Below, in pieces: positions 1 to 8,235 of a stretch of 64,000 bases of DNA. The stretch's first letter is position 1. Every line of letters starts with the position of its first letter. Source of the DNA: JAWPMT01 sp965267435 (GTDB lineage: Bacteria; Bacteroidota; Bacteroidia; Cytophagales; Cyclobacteriaceae); NCBI GenBank assembly GCA_965267435.1, contig OZ253960.1:5890001-5954000 (forward strand), given 5' to 3'. A program made the position numbers and the translations under genes. A model generated the notes under the pieces. It was given only the letters and a program-made list of their open reading frames with translations, made no database searches and was not told where the DNA came from.

Positions 1-1
1 A

Positions 2-256
2 GACCTCAAGTTACAGGTGATCCGGGCCTTTACCTCCAAGCGATTCACGGAGGCCAACAACGAATTACCACCACTGCCGGCATACACACTCTACAACCTG
101 AGGCTGGCCAATACCTGGCGGCTTGGGGATCTGCAATTAGCAACCATTGCGGCTATTCGCAACCTCACGGACGTGGACTATGAAAGCTTTGAAAATCGGG
201 CCATGCCCGGAATTAATCTTGAATTCACACTACAAGCACAATATCGACTTCCATGA
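2..256 (+). CDS. TonB-dependent receptor, C-terminal end (5' end outside window)
   Basis: About 84 residues of an open frame that enters from the left edge. The segment has alternating polar and hydrophobic strands, the phrase RNLTDVDYE that is typical of the last strands of TonB-dependent receptors, and ends in an aromatic-containing beta strand (LEFTLQAQYRLP), as outer membrane barrels do. Such receptors import a bulky substrate across the outer membrane with energy from TonB-ExbB-ExbD. The next gene overlaps it by ATGA and is a DUF5074/BtuG-like lipoprotein, so a cobalamin receptor (BtuB-like) is a reasonable guess, but the plug domain is not visible. The track-style GTG at 17 is not a real start. 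Confidence 0.75.
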   Translation, partial: DLKLQVIRAFTSKRFTEANNELPPLPAYTLYNLRLANTWRLGDLQLATIAAIRNLTDVDYESFENRAMPGINLEFTLQAQYRLP

Positions 257-1284
257 AAACCAAATATCTATTTTCTCTACTTGCAATTGCCTCACTTTTT
301 GTCAGCTGCAGCGATGATGACGATGACGCCCTTCCCACGATTACCTCGGTTCTGGTGGTGAATGAAGGAAATTTCCTTTCGGCCAATGGCTCTATCTCCG
401 GCTATGACATAGAAGCGATGACGGCGAATGCGGCGGTCTACGAGGCAGGTGCTACTGTTCAAAACCTAAGGGTGTTAGATGACAAATATTTCCTGGTCGG
501 CAATGCGCCCGATAAACTGGAGATCCTAACAACCGACTTCACTGTCGAGCTCTCCGTAACGGAGGGCCTTGACAATCCCATCGATGTAGCGTCGAATGGC
601 TCTCGCGCATACGTAACTAACTGGGGGGACATTAGCACGGCTTTTGGTGCCGAACCGGACTCGTACGTTGCCATTATTGACCTGAGTGCGGGGAGTGTCA
701 CGGATTCAATCCTATTGGATCATCGTCCGCAGGACATTGTACTGGCCAACAATCAATTATTTGTGGCTCACGAAGCTGCGAGCGTGATGACAGTTATTGA
801 TCTCAATACTCTTGAGTCGACTACGATCACTACACCAGCGGGTTCCTCGGAGATGGTTCTTGATGGAGAGGGGGACATTTGGGTACTTTGTACCAGTGGT
901 ACATTGATCGAGATTGATCCACGGGAAAATTCGGTTTCGACTTCATTGACAGATTTGGTTGTCAGTGGATTCAATGAGAAGATGGCGATTGACAATTCGA
1001 GCGAAACCATCTACTTCCTTGGAGGGGGCAACGATTCTTTCACAGGTTTGACGAATGTCTTTGCCGTCGATCTATCAGCCAGTGCATTGAGTGCTGAGGT
1101 CCTTATCAGCGATGGCTTTGCTTTCTACGGTATCGGTGTCAATGAAGAGACGGGCGATATTTACGTCGGCGACAGCAATGCCTTCCAATCTACCGGCACT
1201 GGCCTGCGCTACGGCAGTGACGGGACTTTGCTGGCCGATTTTGCTACTGGCATCGGTCCGAGCGGTTTTTTGTTCGCACGCTAG
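253..1284 (+). CDS. Surface lipoprotein, YncE/DUF5074-like beta-propeller (BtuG-like)
   Basis: 343 residues with a lipoprotein signal peptide: hydrophobic stretch followed by FVSC, lipidated Cys19, then a run of aspartates (residues 21-25), which matches the acidic lipoprotein export signal that sends Bacteroidota lipoproteins to the cell surface. The rest is a series of about 45-residue blade repeats (IDLS, VVNEGN, GDIWVL-type segments) expected of a YncE-like propeller. It starts inside the stop of the TonB receptor (ATGA), so the two are translationally coupled. In Bacteroides, BtuG proteins of this fold bind B12 outside a BtuB receptor; that role here is inference. Another ligand, such as haem or another chelate, remains possible. 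Confidence 0.7.
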   Translation: MKTKYLFSLLAIASLFVSCSDDDDDALPTITSVLVVNEGNFLSANGSISGYDIEAMTANAAVYEAGATVQNLRVLDDKYFLVGNAPDKLEILTTDFTVELSVTEGLDNPIDVASNGSRAYVTNWGDISTAFGAEPDSYVAIIDLSAGSVTDSILLDHRPQDIVLANNQLFVAHEAASVMTVIDLNTLESTTITTPAGSSEMVLDGEGDIWVLCTSGTLIEIDPRENSVSTSLTDLVVSGFNEKMAIDNSSETIYFLGGGNDSFTGLTNVFAVDLSASALSAEVLISDGFAFYGIGVNEETGDIYVGDSNAFQSTGTGLRYGSDGTLLADFATGIGPSGFLFAR

Positions 1285-1431
1285 GGGTTGTGTTGAGCAA
1301 GCGAAATGGTGATCGAATAAAGTGACTCATTTTTATTAGATTCTGGACAATTGGATGAGGGCTGGGACTTTATCCGGTTTTCAGCATTTATCGGCTCTAC
1401 ACTCGTACGACTGACTCAACCTTAACTGTAT

Positions 1432-3702
1432 TTGAAATCACTTAGGGAGAAACTCATAGGCATTTTGAAGGACCAACTGGCGTTGCTGAAGGTTCCATCC
1501 CTGAAGAATGCTTCGGTCCTGCAGACTTTCTGGATAGGTGGAAGCTATGGCATACTCTTTCTAGCCATATCGCTTGCGCTCATCACTTCCTTTCATATTG
1601 ATTATGGGATCAGTCAGTTCTGGATAGTTACGGTGGCCACCGTAGCCATCATCCTTTCCATTGTCTTTTTTGCTTTGGTTGGTCAATTGATATTGACCTC
1701 CCTGAGACTTTCACCGATTTATTTTGTCTCGGCCCTTGGCGGTGCGATAGGTCTGTTGATGATCGCCAAACAGTGGGGGTTTGGATTCCCGGATCAGTAT
1801 TTCTATCTGGGAGGGGCTGCGCTTATGATCGCCACCGCATGTTTGTTTGGTGCTGGTACTATACTATTCTCTGGTAGAATTTCGCAAGTCAGTGGCCAAC
1901 GGAAGTACTGGACCATTGCTTTACTCTTGCTTTCTACGGGTGCTATTGGTTACAGCCTTTACTGGCTAAATGATGAGGGGACTAATCCCTATCGCGTGGA
2001 CTTTGAACAGGTGCCATTGCAGGAGAGGCTTTCCAATCAACAGGCCGATCCCAGTGCTTCCGGCCCTTTTGAGGTAGTGGAATTCACGTATGGCAGTGGG
2101 ATGAACAACCACCGGCCGGAGTTTGGGGAGCGCGTGACCTATCAAAGTGAGGTTGTCGATGGCACCTACATCCTGCCATCCTGGAAGGGAAAGCAGGCCG
2201 ATAAACGTTCCGACTATTGGGGTTTCGGAATAAAGGATTGGCCTATCAATGGGTTGGTTTGGATGCCGAAGGGCGTTGGGCCATTTCCAATTGTTTTGAT
2301 AGTACATGGCAATCATGGCATGGAAGAGTACTCAGATCCTGGTTATGCCTATCTGGGGGAGTTGCTGGCGAGCAGGGGCTTCCTGACGGTATCCGTTGAT
2401 GAGAACTTTATCAATGGATCGTTTGCGGGCGATTTCCGAGGAAAGGAGCTACCGGCTCGAGCCTGGCTGCTGTTGAAGCATCTCGAGCAATGGCGAGCTT
2501 GGAACGACGAAGATGGGCATGATCTGCAGGGCAAGGCGGACTTGGACAACATCGTACTCATTGGTCACTCCCGCGGAGGCGAGGCGGTACCGATCGCAGC
2601 GGCATTCAATGAACTGGACTATTTCCCTGATGATGCCCGGGTCAAGTTTGATTTCGCGTTTGGGATCAAAGGCGTCGTTGCCATCGCTCCGACCGACTAC
2701 CGATATGACCGCCGCGTGCATCTGCGCAATGTCAATTATCTGGGCATCCAGGGCTCTTACGATAGTGACGAAGACAGTTTTTATGGATTAAGGCAGCTGC
2801 AACGAACCCACTTCGATGGCGATGAATACCACATACGGGCGGGTGTGTGGTTGCACGGTGCCAATCACGGGCAGTTCAATACCGTTTGGGGGAGACATGA
2901 TGCGGGGTTTCCCCGAAGTCTTATGCTCAATACAGCACCGATGATCTCAGAGGAAGACCAACGACAGTATGCCAAAGTCCTCATTAGTAGTTTTCTCGAG
3001 GTCAGCCTTCGTGATAATCTGGAATACGTACCAGTCTTTCGAGACATAAGACACGCGACAGACTGGCTGCCACAGGGAACTATTGCTTTGAATGTTTACG
3101 AAGACCATACTGCGAGGTACTGGGCACACTATGAGGAGGACATCGATGTCTTGACAGCCGCCGCTGGTCGCATCACCACGAAGGACTTGAAGGTCTGGCA
3201 GGAAGATTATCTACAATATCGCGCGGGCCTCCATCAAGAGAATACTGCTGTCATCCTGGGGTGGGAGAAGGACAGTATCGCCGATCAGTGCATTTATGCC
3301 ATCATTTTTTCAGATACTTTGTCAGTGGAACCGATCGATAATTTCACCCTATCTGTGGCCGCCGGAGATCCCGGATTGCTGGAGGATGTGGATGAGGAGG
3401 ACGTTGAGAATGACTTCACGATCGTTCTAACCGACATAGAGGGCAACGAGCTGAGGACGCAACTGTCAGACCACAAGAAAGTAGCGCCGAGATTCAAGGT
3501 GCGGTTTTTAAAGACCAAAGCCCTTACGACGGGCCGCTACAAAAATGAATGGGAGCCCTTGTTGGAAACGATGATCCTGCCGTTCACTGATTTCGAAGGG
3601 CGTGAGGAATTCAATTTTGATGCCCTCATATCGGTGCATTTCGAATTTCCCGGCAGCGCTCCTGGAATTGTTATGATCGATCGCATTGGTGTTACCGACT
3701 AA
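1432..3702 (+). CDS. Membrane-anchored alpha/beta hydrolase
   Basis: 756 residues starting at a TTG. The first 180 residues hold about five membrane segments (roughly 33-53, 63-90, 96-112, 124-146, 159-178). The remainder is an alpha/beta hydrolase: an oxyanion HGNHG near residue 292, the nucleophile elbow GHSRGG with Ser380, an acid in the DSDED region near 443-447, and a candidate catalytic histidine in HGANHG (475 or 479). A C-terminal beta-rich domain of about 200 residues follows. The fold resembles dienelactone hydrolase or chlorophyllase-type lipases. The orientation of the catalytic domain is not certain, so substrate and compartment are unknown. It stands alone, 147 bases after the lipoprotein gene. 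Confidence 0.75.
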   Translation: MKSLREKLIGILKDQLALLKVPSLKNASVLQTFWIGGSYGILFLAISLALITSFHIDYGISQFWIVTVATVAIILSIVFFALVGQLILTSLRLSPIYFVSALGGAIGLLMIAKQWGFGFPDQYFYLGGAALMIATACLFGAGTILFSGRISQVSGQRKYWTIALLLLSTGAIGYSLYWLNDEGTNPYRVDFEQVPLQERLSNQQADPSASGPFEVVEFTYGSGMNNHRPEFGERVTYQSEVVDGTYILPSWKGKQADKRSDYWGFGIKDWPINGLVWMPKGVGPFPIVLIVHGNHGMEEYSDPGYAYLGELLASRGFLTVSVDENFINGSFAGDFRGKELPARAWLLLKHLEQWRAWNDEDGHDLQGKADLDNIVLIGHSRGGEAVPIAAAFNELDYFPDDARVKFDFAFGIKGVVAIAPTDYRYDRRVHLRNVNYLGIQGSYDSDEDSFYGLRQLQRTHFDGDEYHIRAGVWLHGANHGQFNTVWGRHDAGFPRSLMLNTAPMISEEDQRQYAKVLISSFLEVSLRDNLEYVPVFRDIRHATDWLPQGTIALNVYEDHTARYWAHYEEDIDVLTAAAGRITTKDLKVWQEDYLQYRAGLHQENTAVILGWEKDSIADQCIYAIIFSDTLSVEPIDNFTLSVAAGDPGLLEDVDEEDVENDFTIVLTDIEGNELRTQLSDHKKVAPRFKVRFLKTKALTTGRYKNEWEPLLETMILPFTDFEGREEFNFDALISVHFEFPGSAPGIVMIDRIGVTD

Positions 3703-3718
3703 TGCCCTCGCATATTGA

Positions 3719-4222
3719 TCATGCGGTCTCTAACTCCCCTAGCAACCCTCTCAGGTCCAGCGGGCGAGTATACATGTCCAGGCTGCCGTCGGGTTTTGCA
3801 GGCCACAGTTCTTTGGGTCGGTCCCAGTATAGTTCTACGCCATTTTGATCTGGGTCATCAAGGTACAGTGCTTCTGAGACACCATGGTCCGAGGCACCAC
3901 TTAGCGGATAATTGGCTTCCCGTAGCCGATTGAATATCAGCGCCAGGTCCTTTCGCGTAGGATAGACGATAGCTGTATGGAACAGACCGGCGGTGTTTCG
4001 AGGGGCGGGGTCAGCTCCCTTGCTAAACCACGTATTCAAACCGATGTGATGATGATAACCACCCGCCGAGATAAAGGCTGCATCTTCTCCGTAGGTCGCC
4101 ATGATTTCAAATCCCAGTAGTCCACAGTAAAAGTCGAGGGCCCTGTTCAGGTCTGCGACCTTAAGGTGGACGTGGCCAATACGGGTTGCTGAGGGAAGCT
4201 TGTATTCATCTAGCGTAGACAT
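3719..4222 (-). CDS. VOC family protein (glyoxalase / extradiol dioxygenase-like)
   Basis: 167 residues with two vicinal-oxygen-chelate beta-alpha-beta-beta-beta modules. HVHLKVADL near residue 17 gives the first metal-ligand histidine, YHHHIGLNTW near 75-85 a second, and GVELYWDRP near 130 the glutamate. The family uses a divalent metal for lactoylglutathione lyase, ring-cleaving dioxygenase or resistance functions; the second module resembles catechol 2,3-dioxygenase subunits (CatE type), but the substrate cannot be read from sequence. It lies downstream of the nitrilase gene on the same strand, with a 41-base gap that holds a 20-base perfect palindrome, so the two probably form one unit. 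Confidence 0.85.
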   Translation of the reverse strand: MSTLDEYKLPSATRIGHVHLKVADLNRALDFYCGLLGFEIMATYGEDAAFISAGGYHHHIGLNTWFSKGADPAPRNTAGLFHTAIVYPTRKDLALIFNRLREANYPLSGASDHGVSEALYLDDPDQNGVELYWDRPKELWPAKPDGSLDMYTRPLDLRGLLGELETA

Positions 4223-4233
4223 GCTAAGGGAAG

Positions 4234-4253
4234 ACTTTTCCGATCGGAAAAGT
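4234..4253. promoter_or_regulatory. 20-base perfect palindrome between nitrilase and VOC genes
   Basis: The sequence ACTTTTCCGATCGGAAAAGT is its own reverse complement and sits 12 bases before the ATG of the VOC gene. It may be an operator for a dimeric regulator, or form an intercistronic hairpin in the mRNA. There is no long T-run after it, so it does not look like a normal terminator. Confidence 0.45.
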
Positions 4254-4263
4254 TTCCTGCCTG

Positions 4264-5214
4264 TTACTCCTTATATTTCACTGCGCTCTGCCGTTCGCGA
4301 TTGACAATGAGCTGGGTGACGTCCGGGCGTGAATAATGACCTACTGGATCAAAGTTTTGTCGCTCCTCGAGTACTCTCATAAAGTCAATCGTACCGACAA
4401 TCAGTCCCTCTTTGTCAACAACTGGTTCCACCACCCACTCCCCGTCCGGTCCGGCAATGCATGAGCCACCGTTGGCAAGCATGTCGGGCGCATTTTTTAG
4501 TATTTCGTCCAAATGAGGGGTACCGGCGGGAAAGTCCCCATTTCGCATCAAACTAGAAACAGACACGCAGTATGATCGAGACTCCTTAGCAATGAAGCGT
4601 GTGATATCCTTTGTGTTGCGATCACTTCCCGGCCATACGGCGATGTGGAGGTTTTCTCCGAGACCATACAGAGCGGTTCTTGACAGCGGCATCCAGTTTT
4701 CCCAGCAGTTGAGGCCACCTACTGTGAAACGTCCTAGTGGATGGACTTGTAAACCATGACCATCTCCCGGAGACCATGAGAGCCTTTCCTCATAAGTGGG
4801 CTGCAGTTTGCGATGTACTGATTGGATAGTGCCCGTTGCGTCGATGTAGACTAGAGAGCAATACAGACTATGACCACCACGATTTTGGGCGCGCTCAATC
4901 GTCCCAAGGTAGATGGCGATGCTCAAGTCTTTGGCAATGTCGCAAATGCCGTCGAGGTCTCCGGCTTCTATCTGGATGGCATTGTTGACATAGTGCGCAT
5001 GGATCTCCTTTTGCAGAGGAGAATCAAAGTCCGCACCACGTGTCAGCGACAGCCAAAATGGATAGCCTGGAACCAGGGCCTCGCCGAATACCACCAGCTG
5101 GCATCCTTGTTTGGATGCATCTGCAACACATGCCGACACTTTGTCCAGGGTGGCGCTCTTATCGAGCCACGCCGGTGATATCTGGGCCATGCCGATGGTC
5201 AATTCACTATCCAT
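4264..5214 (-). CDS. Carbon-nitrogen hydrolase, nitrilase type
   Basis: 316 residues, the full length of a branch 1 nitrilase. The catalytic triad is visible: Glu45 in FGEALVPGYP, Lys136 in HRKLQPTYEERL and nucleophile Cys170 in GLNCWENWMPL. NCWENW and the PTYEER segment are typical of true nitrilases (nitrile to carboxylic acid and ammonia) rather than of amidases such as Nit2. The enzyme lacks a signal peptide and should be cytoplasmic. It is followed by the VOC gene and preceded, 48 bases upstream, by a small cysteine-containing protein on the same strand. Nitrile substrate unknown; cyanide-type or aldoxime-pathway roles are possible. Confidence 0.88.
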   Translation of the reverse strand: MDSELTIGMAQISPAWLDKSATLDKVSACVADASKQGCQLVVFGEALVPGYPFWLSLTRGADFDSPLQKEIHAHYVNNAIQIEAGDLDGICDIAKDLSIAIYLGTIERAQNRGGHSLYCSLVYIDATGTIQSVHRKLQPTYEERLSWSPGDGHGLQVHPLGRFTVGGLNCWENWMPLSRTALYGLGENLHIAVWPGSDRNTKDITRFIAKESRSYCVSVSSLMRNGDFPAGTPHLDEILKNAPDMLANGGSCIAGPDGEWVVEPVVDKEGLIVGTIDFMRVLEERQNFDPVGHYSRPDVTQLIVNRERQSAVKYKE

Positions 5215-5262
5215 GACGTGAGGGTTTGGATGTCGCCAAAGATAGAAGGTTTTACATCACAG

Positions 5263-5463
5263 CTAGTCGTGATGATCTGCCGGCTTCATGTGCTCGGCGC
5301 CTTCCAGTTTGCCCACCAATTGGGTCGGATCATGAATCAATATTGGGAGGTGCTGTGGGCAGATCCAGAGCTGCCTTTTCTGGTATTCGAGTGTGATAAG
5401 GGGAACTTCTGTCGAATCTCGCCCACAGGCGAGGCATTGGGAAACGTCTGTTTTACTGTCCAT
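5263..5463 (-). CDS. Small CxxC/CPxH protein, likely zinc-binding
   Basis: 66 residues, unrecognised by function. The N-terminal part has CLACGRDST and the centre has LWICPQHLPILIHDP, so two cysteine pairs plus a histidine could hold one zinc ion. The conserved-looking HLPILIHDPTQLVGKLEG segment suggests a real family and not a chance frame. It is the first gene of a possible three-gene minus-strand unit (this gene, nitrilase, VOC). The competing plus-strand frame over the same bases has no recognisable content and was rejected. Confidence 0.6.
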   Translation of the reverse strand: MDSKTDVSQCLACGRDSTEVPLITLEYQKRQLWICPQHLPILIHDPTQLVGKLEGAEHMKPADHHD

Positions 5464-5620
5464 TCTCTTCGGGTCTTGTCAAAAAAGTCTAAAAAATAGG
5501 AACGGGTCTCAGAGCACATGTCTCCGTTTCCCGCCCATCTTCAATATGAAGGCAGAACAAAGATCTGAAGAATGAACAGTCGATAGGACTGACTTTTCAC
5601 AGCATCGAATCGGATTTTGA

Positions 5621-7726
5621 TCAGGCACTCGCCCGCACTTCCACAGGCACGTCGGATAGGGCGGCATTCCCCGTCAGGACATCCACTGATTGATCATCGG
5701 TCAAGTCGTTGATAGAAGCTCCAGCGTGGGCTTCGGCAATGGACCACCGGGTACCCTGGCGGTTGTGCCCCCACCCGTGCGGGATGCTGACAACACCAGG
5801 CATCACTTCTTCCGTGATTTCAGCAGGGAGTTCGATTGTTCCGACACGTGAGCTGACGGATACCAGCTGACCTGCCTCTATATTCCGCTTTTGAGCGTCA
5901 TTGGGGTGGATCATCAGCGTACATCGTTTAGGCCCCTTCACAAGTCTTTGACTATTGTGCATCCACGAGTTGTTGCTTCGGAGTTCACGTCGTCCGATCA
6001 GACTGAGCTTTCCATTCTCTTCGCCGGCTGAGGGCAGATTCCGGAGCCCATCTACAAAGACCCTTGGGGCAAGGTCGATCTTCTTGTCTTTTGTGAACAA
6101 GCGCTGGGGCAGACTTGGTTGCAGAGGACCAAGGTCAACACCATGTGGGGATTTTCGTAGCTGCTCAAAAGTCACTGGCTGAGGGCCACGTTTCAGACCT
6201 TGCTTGATCATATTTTTGGGTGTCAGGAGAGGATCCAGCAGGCGCTGTCCTAGTGATCGCTTCTGGAACCTTCCCGTGATTTCCTTGAAAATCTCCCAGT
6301 CCCTGAGAGCGCCTTTCACCGGTGCAAAAAGGGCTGGCGAGTATTTGGCTACATTCCTCGTCGACAGCGTGTTGAAGACGACATCGTAGTGATCGTTTTC
6401 CAGTCCGGTCGCCGGAGGCAGGATAACGTCGGCGTGCCGCGTCGTCTCGTTGATGTAAATGTCTATGGACACCATAAAATCCAACTGTTCGAAGGCCTTG
6501 TCTAGTTGAGTGCCATTAGGTGTCGATAGGACGGGGTTGCCTGCTACCGTCATCATGGCCTTGATCTGGCCCTCTCCCTCAGTGAGGATGTCTTCGGCAA
6601 GGGCGGCCACGGGCAGTTCACCGTTGAATTCTGGCAACTTTCGGACGCCACTATGCCAGCGGTTGAATTTGTGAAGCGTGCCCTTTCGTGACATGCCGAT
6701 GGAGTCTATTGCCGGGGTCGTAAACATGGCTCCCCCTTCCAGGTCGAGATTGCCGGTCAGTATATTGATCAAATTGATCAGCCACTGGCACAATCCGCCG
6801 TGTTCCTGTACGGAGACACCCATTCGTCCGTAGCAAACAGCTGTTTGAGATTTGGCGAATTCCGTGGCAAGTGTTTTGGTTGTCTCCGCCGCAACACCGG
6901 TCATGGGCGCCGTAGCCTCGGGGCTGTACGCTTCGAAGAGTGTGGGGAGGTCCTGCAGCCCATTCAAATAAGCGGGCAGGTCTGAGTAAAGGAGGTTGTC
7001 CTTGAGGAGCACATGGACAATGGACGCCAGGAAAAAGACGTCTTTACCGGGCTTGATAAAGATATGCTGATCAGCCTTCTGTGCGGTCTCAGATTTGCGA
7101 GGATCGACAACGACCATTTTGCCACCCCGTGCTTTCAACGCTTTGATCTTTTCCGGCATTCCACCCGCAGACATCAGACTGCCGTTGGAGACCATGGGAT
7201 TGGCGCCAATGCACAGGAAGAAATGCGTACGATCAATATCAGGAATGGGCAGCAGGCCCATATGACCAAACATGAACTGGGAGGCAAAGTGGTGGGGCAA
7301 CTGATCCACCGATGTGGCGGAGAAGCGGCTCTTGGTCTTCAGTGAGCGGATCATCGGAGCACCAAAGAGCATGGAGCCCAGGCTGTGCACATTTGGATTT
7401 CCGAGGTACAAACCGAGGGAATTGGGTCCAAACTTCGCTTGGACACTCTTAATATTCTCTTCCACGAGGTCGAACGCCTCTTTCCAACTGATCTGCTGCC
7501 ATCCATCGGCAGTTTTTCGGACAGGATGCTTTAGCCGATCAGGGTCTTCATAAATGTCCTGCAGTGCCGTGGCCTTTGGACATACGAATCCACGGCTGAA
7601 GGGATCATTTTTATCTCCTTTGATAGATTGGATCTCGCCGTCCTGGACAGTGATTTCGATACCACACATGGCCTCACACAGATTGCAGGTGCGGTAGTGG
7701 GTGTGGGAGCCGGACCTTTTGCTCAT
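5621..7726 (-). CDS. Molybdopterin-dependent oxidoreductase (DMSO reductase / FDH superfamily)
   Basis: 701 residues. The N-terminal [4Fe-4S] domain has Cys14, Cys17, Cys21 and Cys49 (CNLCEAMC and GFVCPKA). Then follow the molybdopterin-binding domains, with VVDPRKSETAQKAD and the G-NP segments around VAGNPVLSTPNG, and a C-terminal dinucleotide-binding domain (MIHPNDAQ, IPHGWGHNRQG). No Tat signal is seen, so a cytoplasmic enzyme is expected. The family transfers two electrons or an oxygen atom on substrates such as formate, N-oxides or polysulfide; this group is often annotated only as a molybdopterin oxidoreductase. It is divergent from the thioesterase gene, with 80 bases between starts. 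No electron-transfer subunit is next to it. Confidence 0.88.
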   Translation of the reverse strand: MSKRSGSHTHYRTCNLCEAMCGIEITVQDGEIQSIKGDKNDPFSRGFVCPKATALQDIYEDPDRLKHPVRKTADGWQQISWKEAFDLVEENIKSVQAKFGPNSLGLYLGNPNVHSLGSMLFGAPMIRSLKTKSRFSATSVDQLPHHFASQFMFGHMGLLPIPDIDRTHFFLCIGANPMVSNGSLMSAGGMPEKIKALKARGGKMVVVDPRKSETAQKADQHIFIKPGKDVFFLASIVHVLLKDNLLYSDLPAYLNGLQDLPTLFEAYSPEATAPMTGVAAETTKTLATEFAKSQTAVCYGRMGVSVQEHGGLCQWLINLINILTGNLDLEGGAMFTTPAIDSIGMSRKGTLHKFNRWHSGVRKLPEFNGELPVAALAEDILTEGEGQIKAMMTVAGNPVLSTPNGTQLDKAFEQLDFMVSIDIYINETTRHADVILPPATGLENDHYDVVFNTLSTRNVAKYSPALFAPVKGALRDWEIFKEITGRFQKRSLGQRLLDPLLTPKNMIKQGLKRGPQPVTFEQLRKSPHGVDLGPLQPSLPQRLFTKDKKIDLAPRVFVDGLRNLPSAGEENGKLSLIGRRELRSNNSWMHNSQRLVKGPKRCTLMIHPNDAQKRNIEAGQLVSVSSRVGTIELPAEITEEVMPGVVSIPHGWGHNRQGTRWSIAEAHAGASINDLTDDQSVDVLTGNAALSDVPVEVRASA

Positions 7727-7806
7727 TTTTGGTTAAATAACATGTCGGAAGATATTGATTTTCTGACAGAGTTCTGGCCTTCCCGGACCGAGAACTTAGC
7801 TACTTG

Positions 7807-8199
7807 ATGATGGAGATCTTTGAGAAAAACATACAGGTTACTGAGAGCCACCTGGACGACTTGAATCATGTCAACAACGTCACCTATTTGCAATGGGTGC
7901 AGGACATGGCCGAGGCCCATTGGTCGAAGCGAAGCACCCCGGAGATCAATGCGGCGGTGTACTGGGTGGTTTTGAGTCACTACATTGAATACAAGCGGCC
8001 CGCTTTCCTGGGTGAAACCGTGTTGGGTCGCACGTTTGTAGTCAAGAGTGACGGCTTCCGGTCGGAGCGACATGTAGAGTTTCACAGGGACGGGGTGCTG
8101 CTGGTGAAGGCAAAGACCGAATGGTGTCTTATTGACAGGAAAACGCACCGTCCGAAGCGCATTTCCGATGAGATTCGGGATCTTTTTCACTCAGATTAG
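7807..8199 (+). CDS. Acyl-CoA thioesterase, 4HBT hot-dog fold
   Basis: About 130 residues, one hot-dog domain. The motif HLDDLNHVNNVTYLQW near residues 14-30 is the YbgC/4-hydroxybenzoyl-CoA thioesterase signature, with the catalytic aspartate or asparagine in the helix. It hydrolyses acyl-CoA or acyl-ACP thioesters; chain length is unknown. The codons TTG ATG ATG at 7804-7812 offer several starts; an ATG is preferred. The opposite frame across the same region (7723-8190, minus) is a shadow. Confidence 0.85.
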   Translation: MMEIFEKNIQVTESHLDDLNHVNNVTYLQWVQDMAEAHWSKRSTPEINAAVYWVVLSHYIEYKRPAFLGETVLGRTFVVKSDGFRSERHVEFHRDGVLLVKAKTEWCLIDRKTHRPKRISDEIRDLFHSD

Positions 8200-8205
8200 A
8201 ATTTC

Positions 8206-8213
8206 TACTTTTG
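8206..8213 (+). promoter_or_regulatory. Bacteroidota -7 box for the DUF72 gene
   Basis: TACTTTTG fits the TAnnTTTG consensus and lies 22 bases before the ATG at 8236. No clear -33 TTG is seen at the expected distance, so confidence is modest. Confidence 0.35.
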
Positions 8214-8235
8214 GCAACCCAACTAGAAACTGCTT

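Noticed and set aside
459..1010. Two 80-residue minus frames inside the propeller gene
   Set aside because: Shadows of the lipoprotein coding frame.
5218..5499. 93-residue plus-strand frame
   Set aside because: The minus-strand CxxC/CPxH protein in the same place has conserved-looking motifs.
7723..8190. 155-residue minus-strand frame opposite the thioesterase
   Set aside because: The plus-strand frame carries a full 4HBT motif; the minus frame has no recognisable content and would overlap the molybdopterin gene start.
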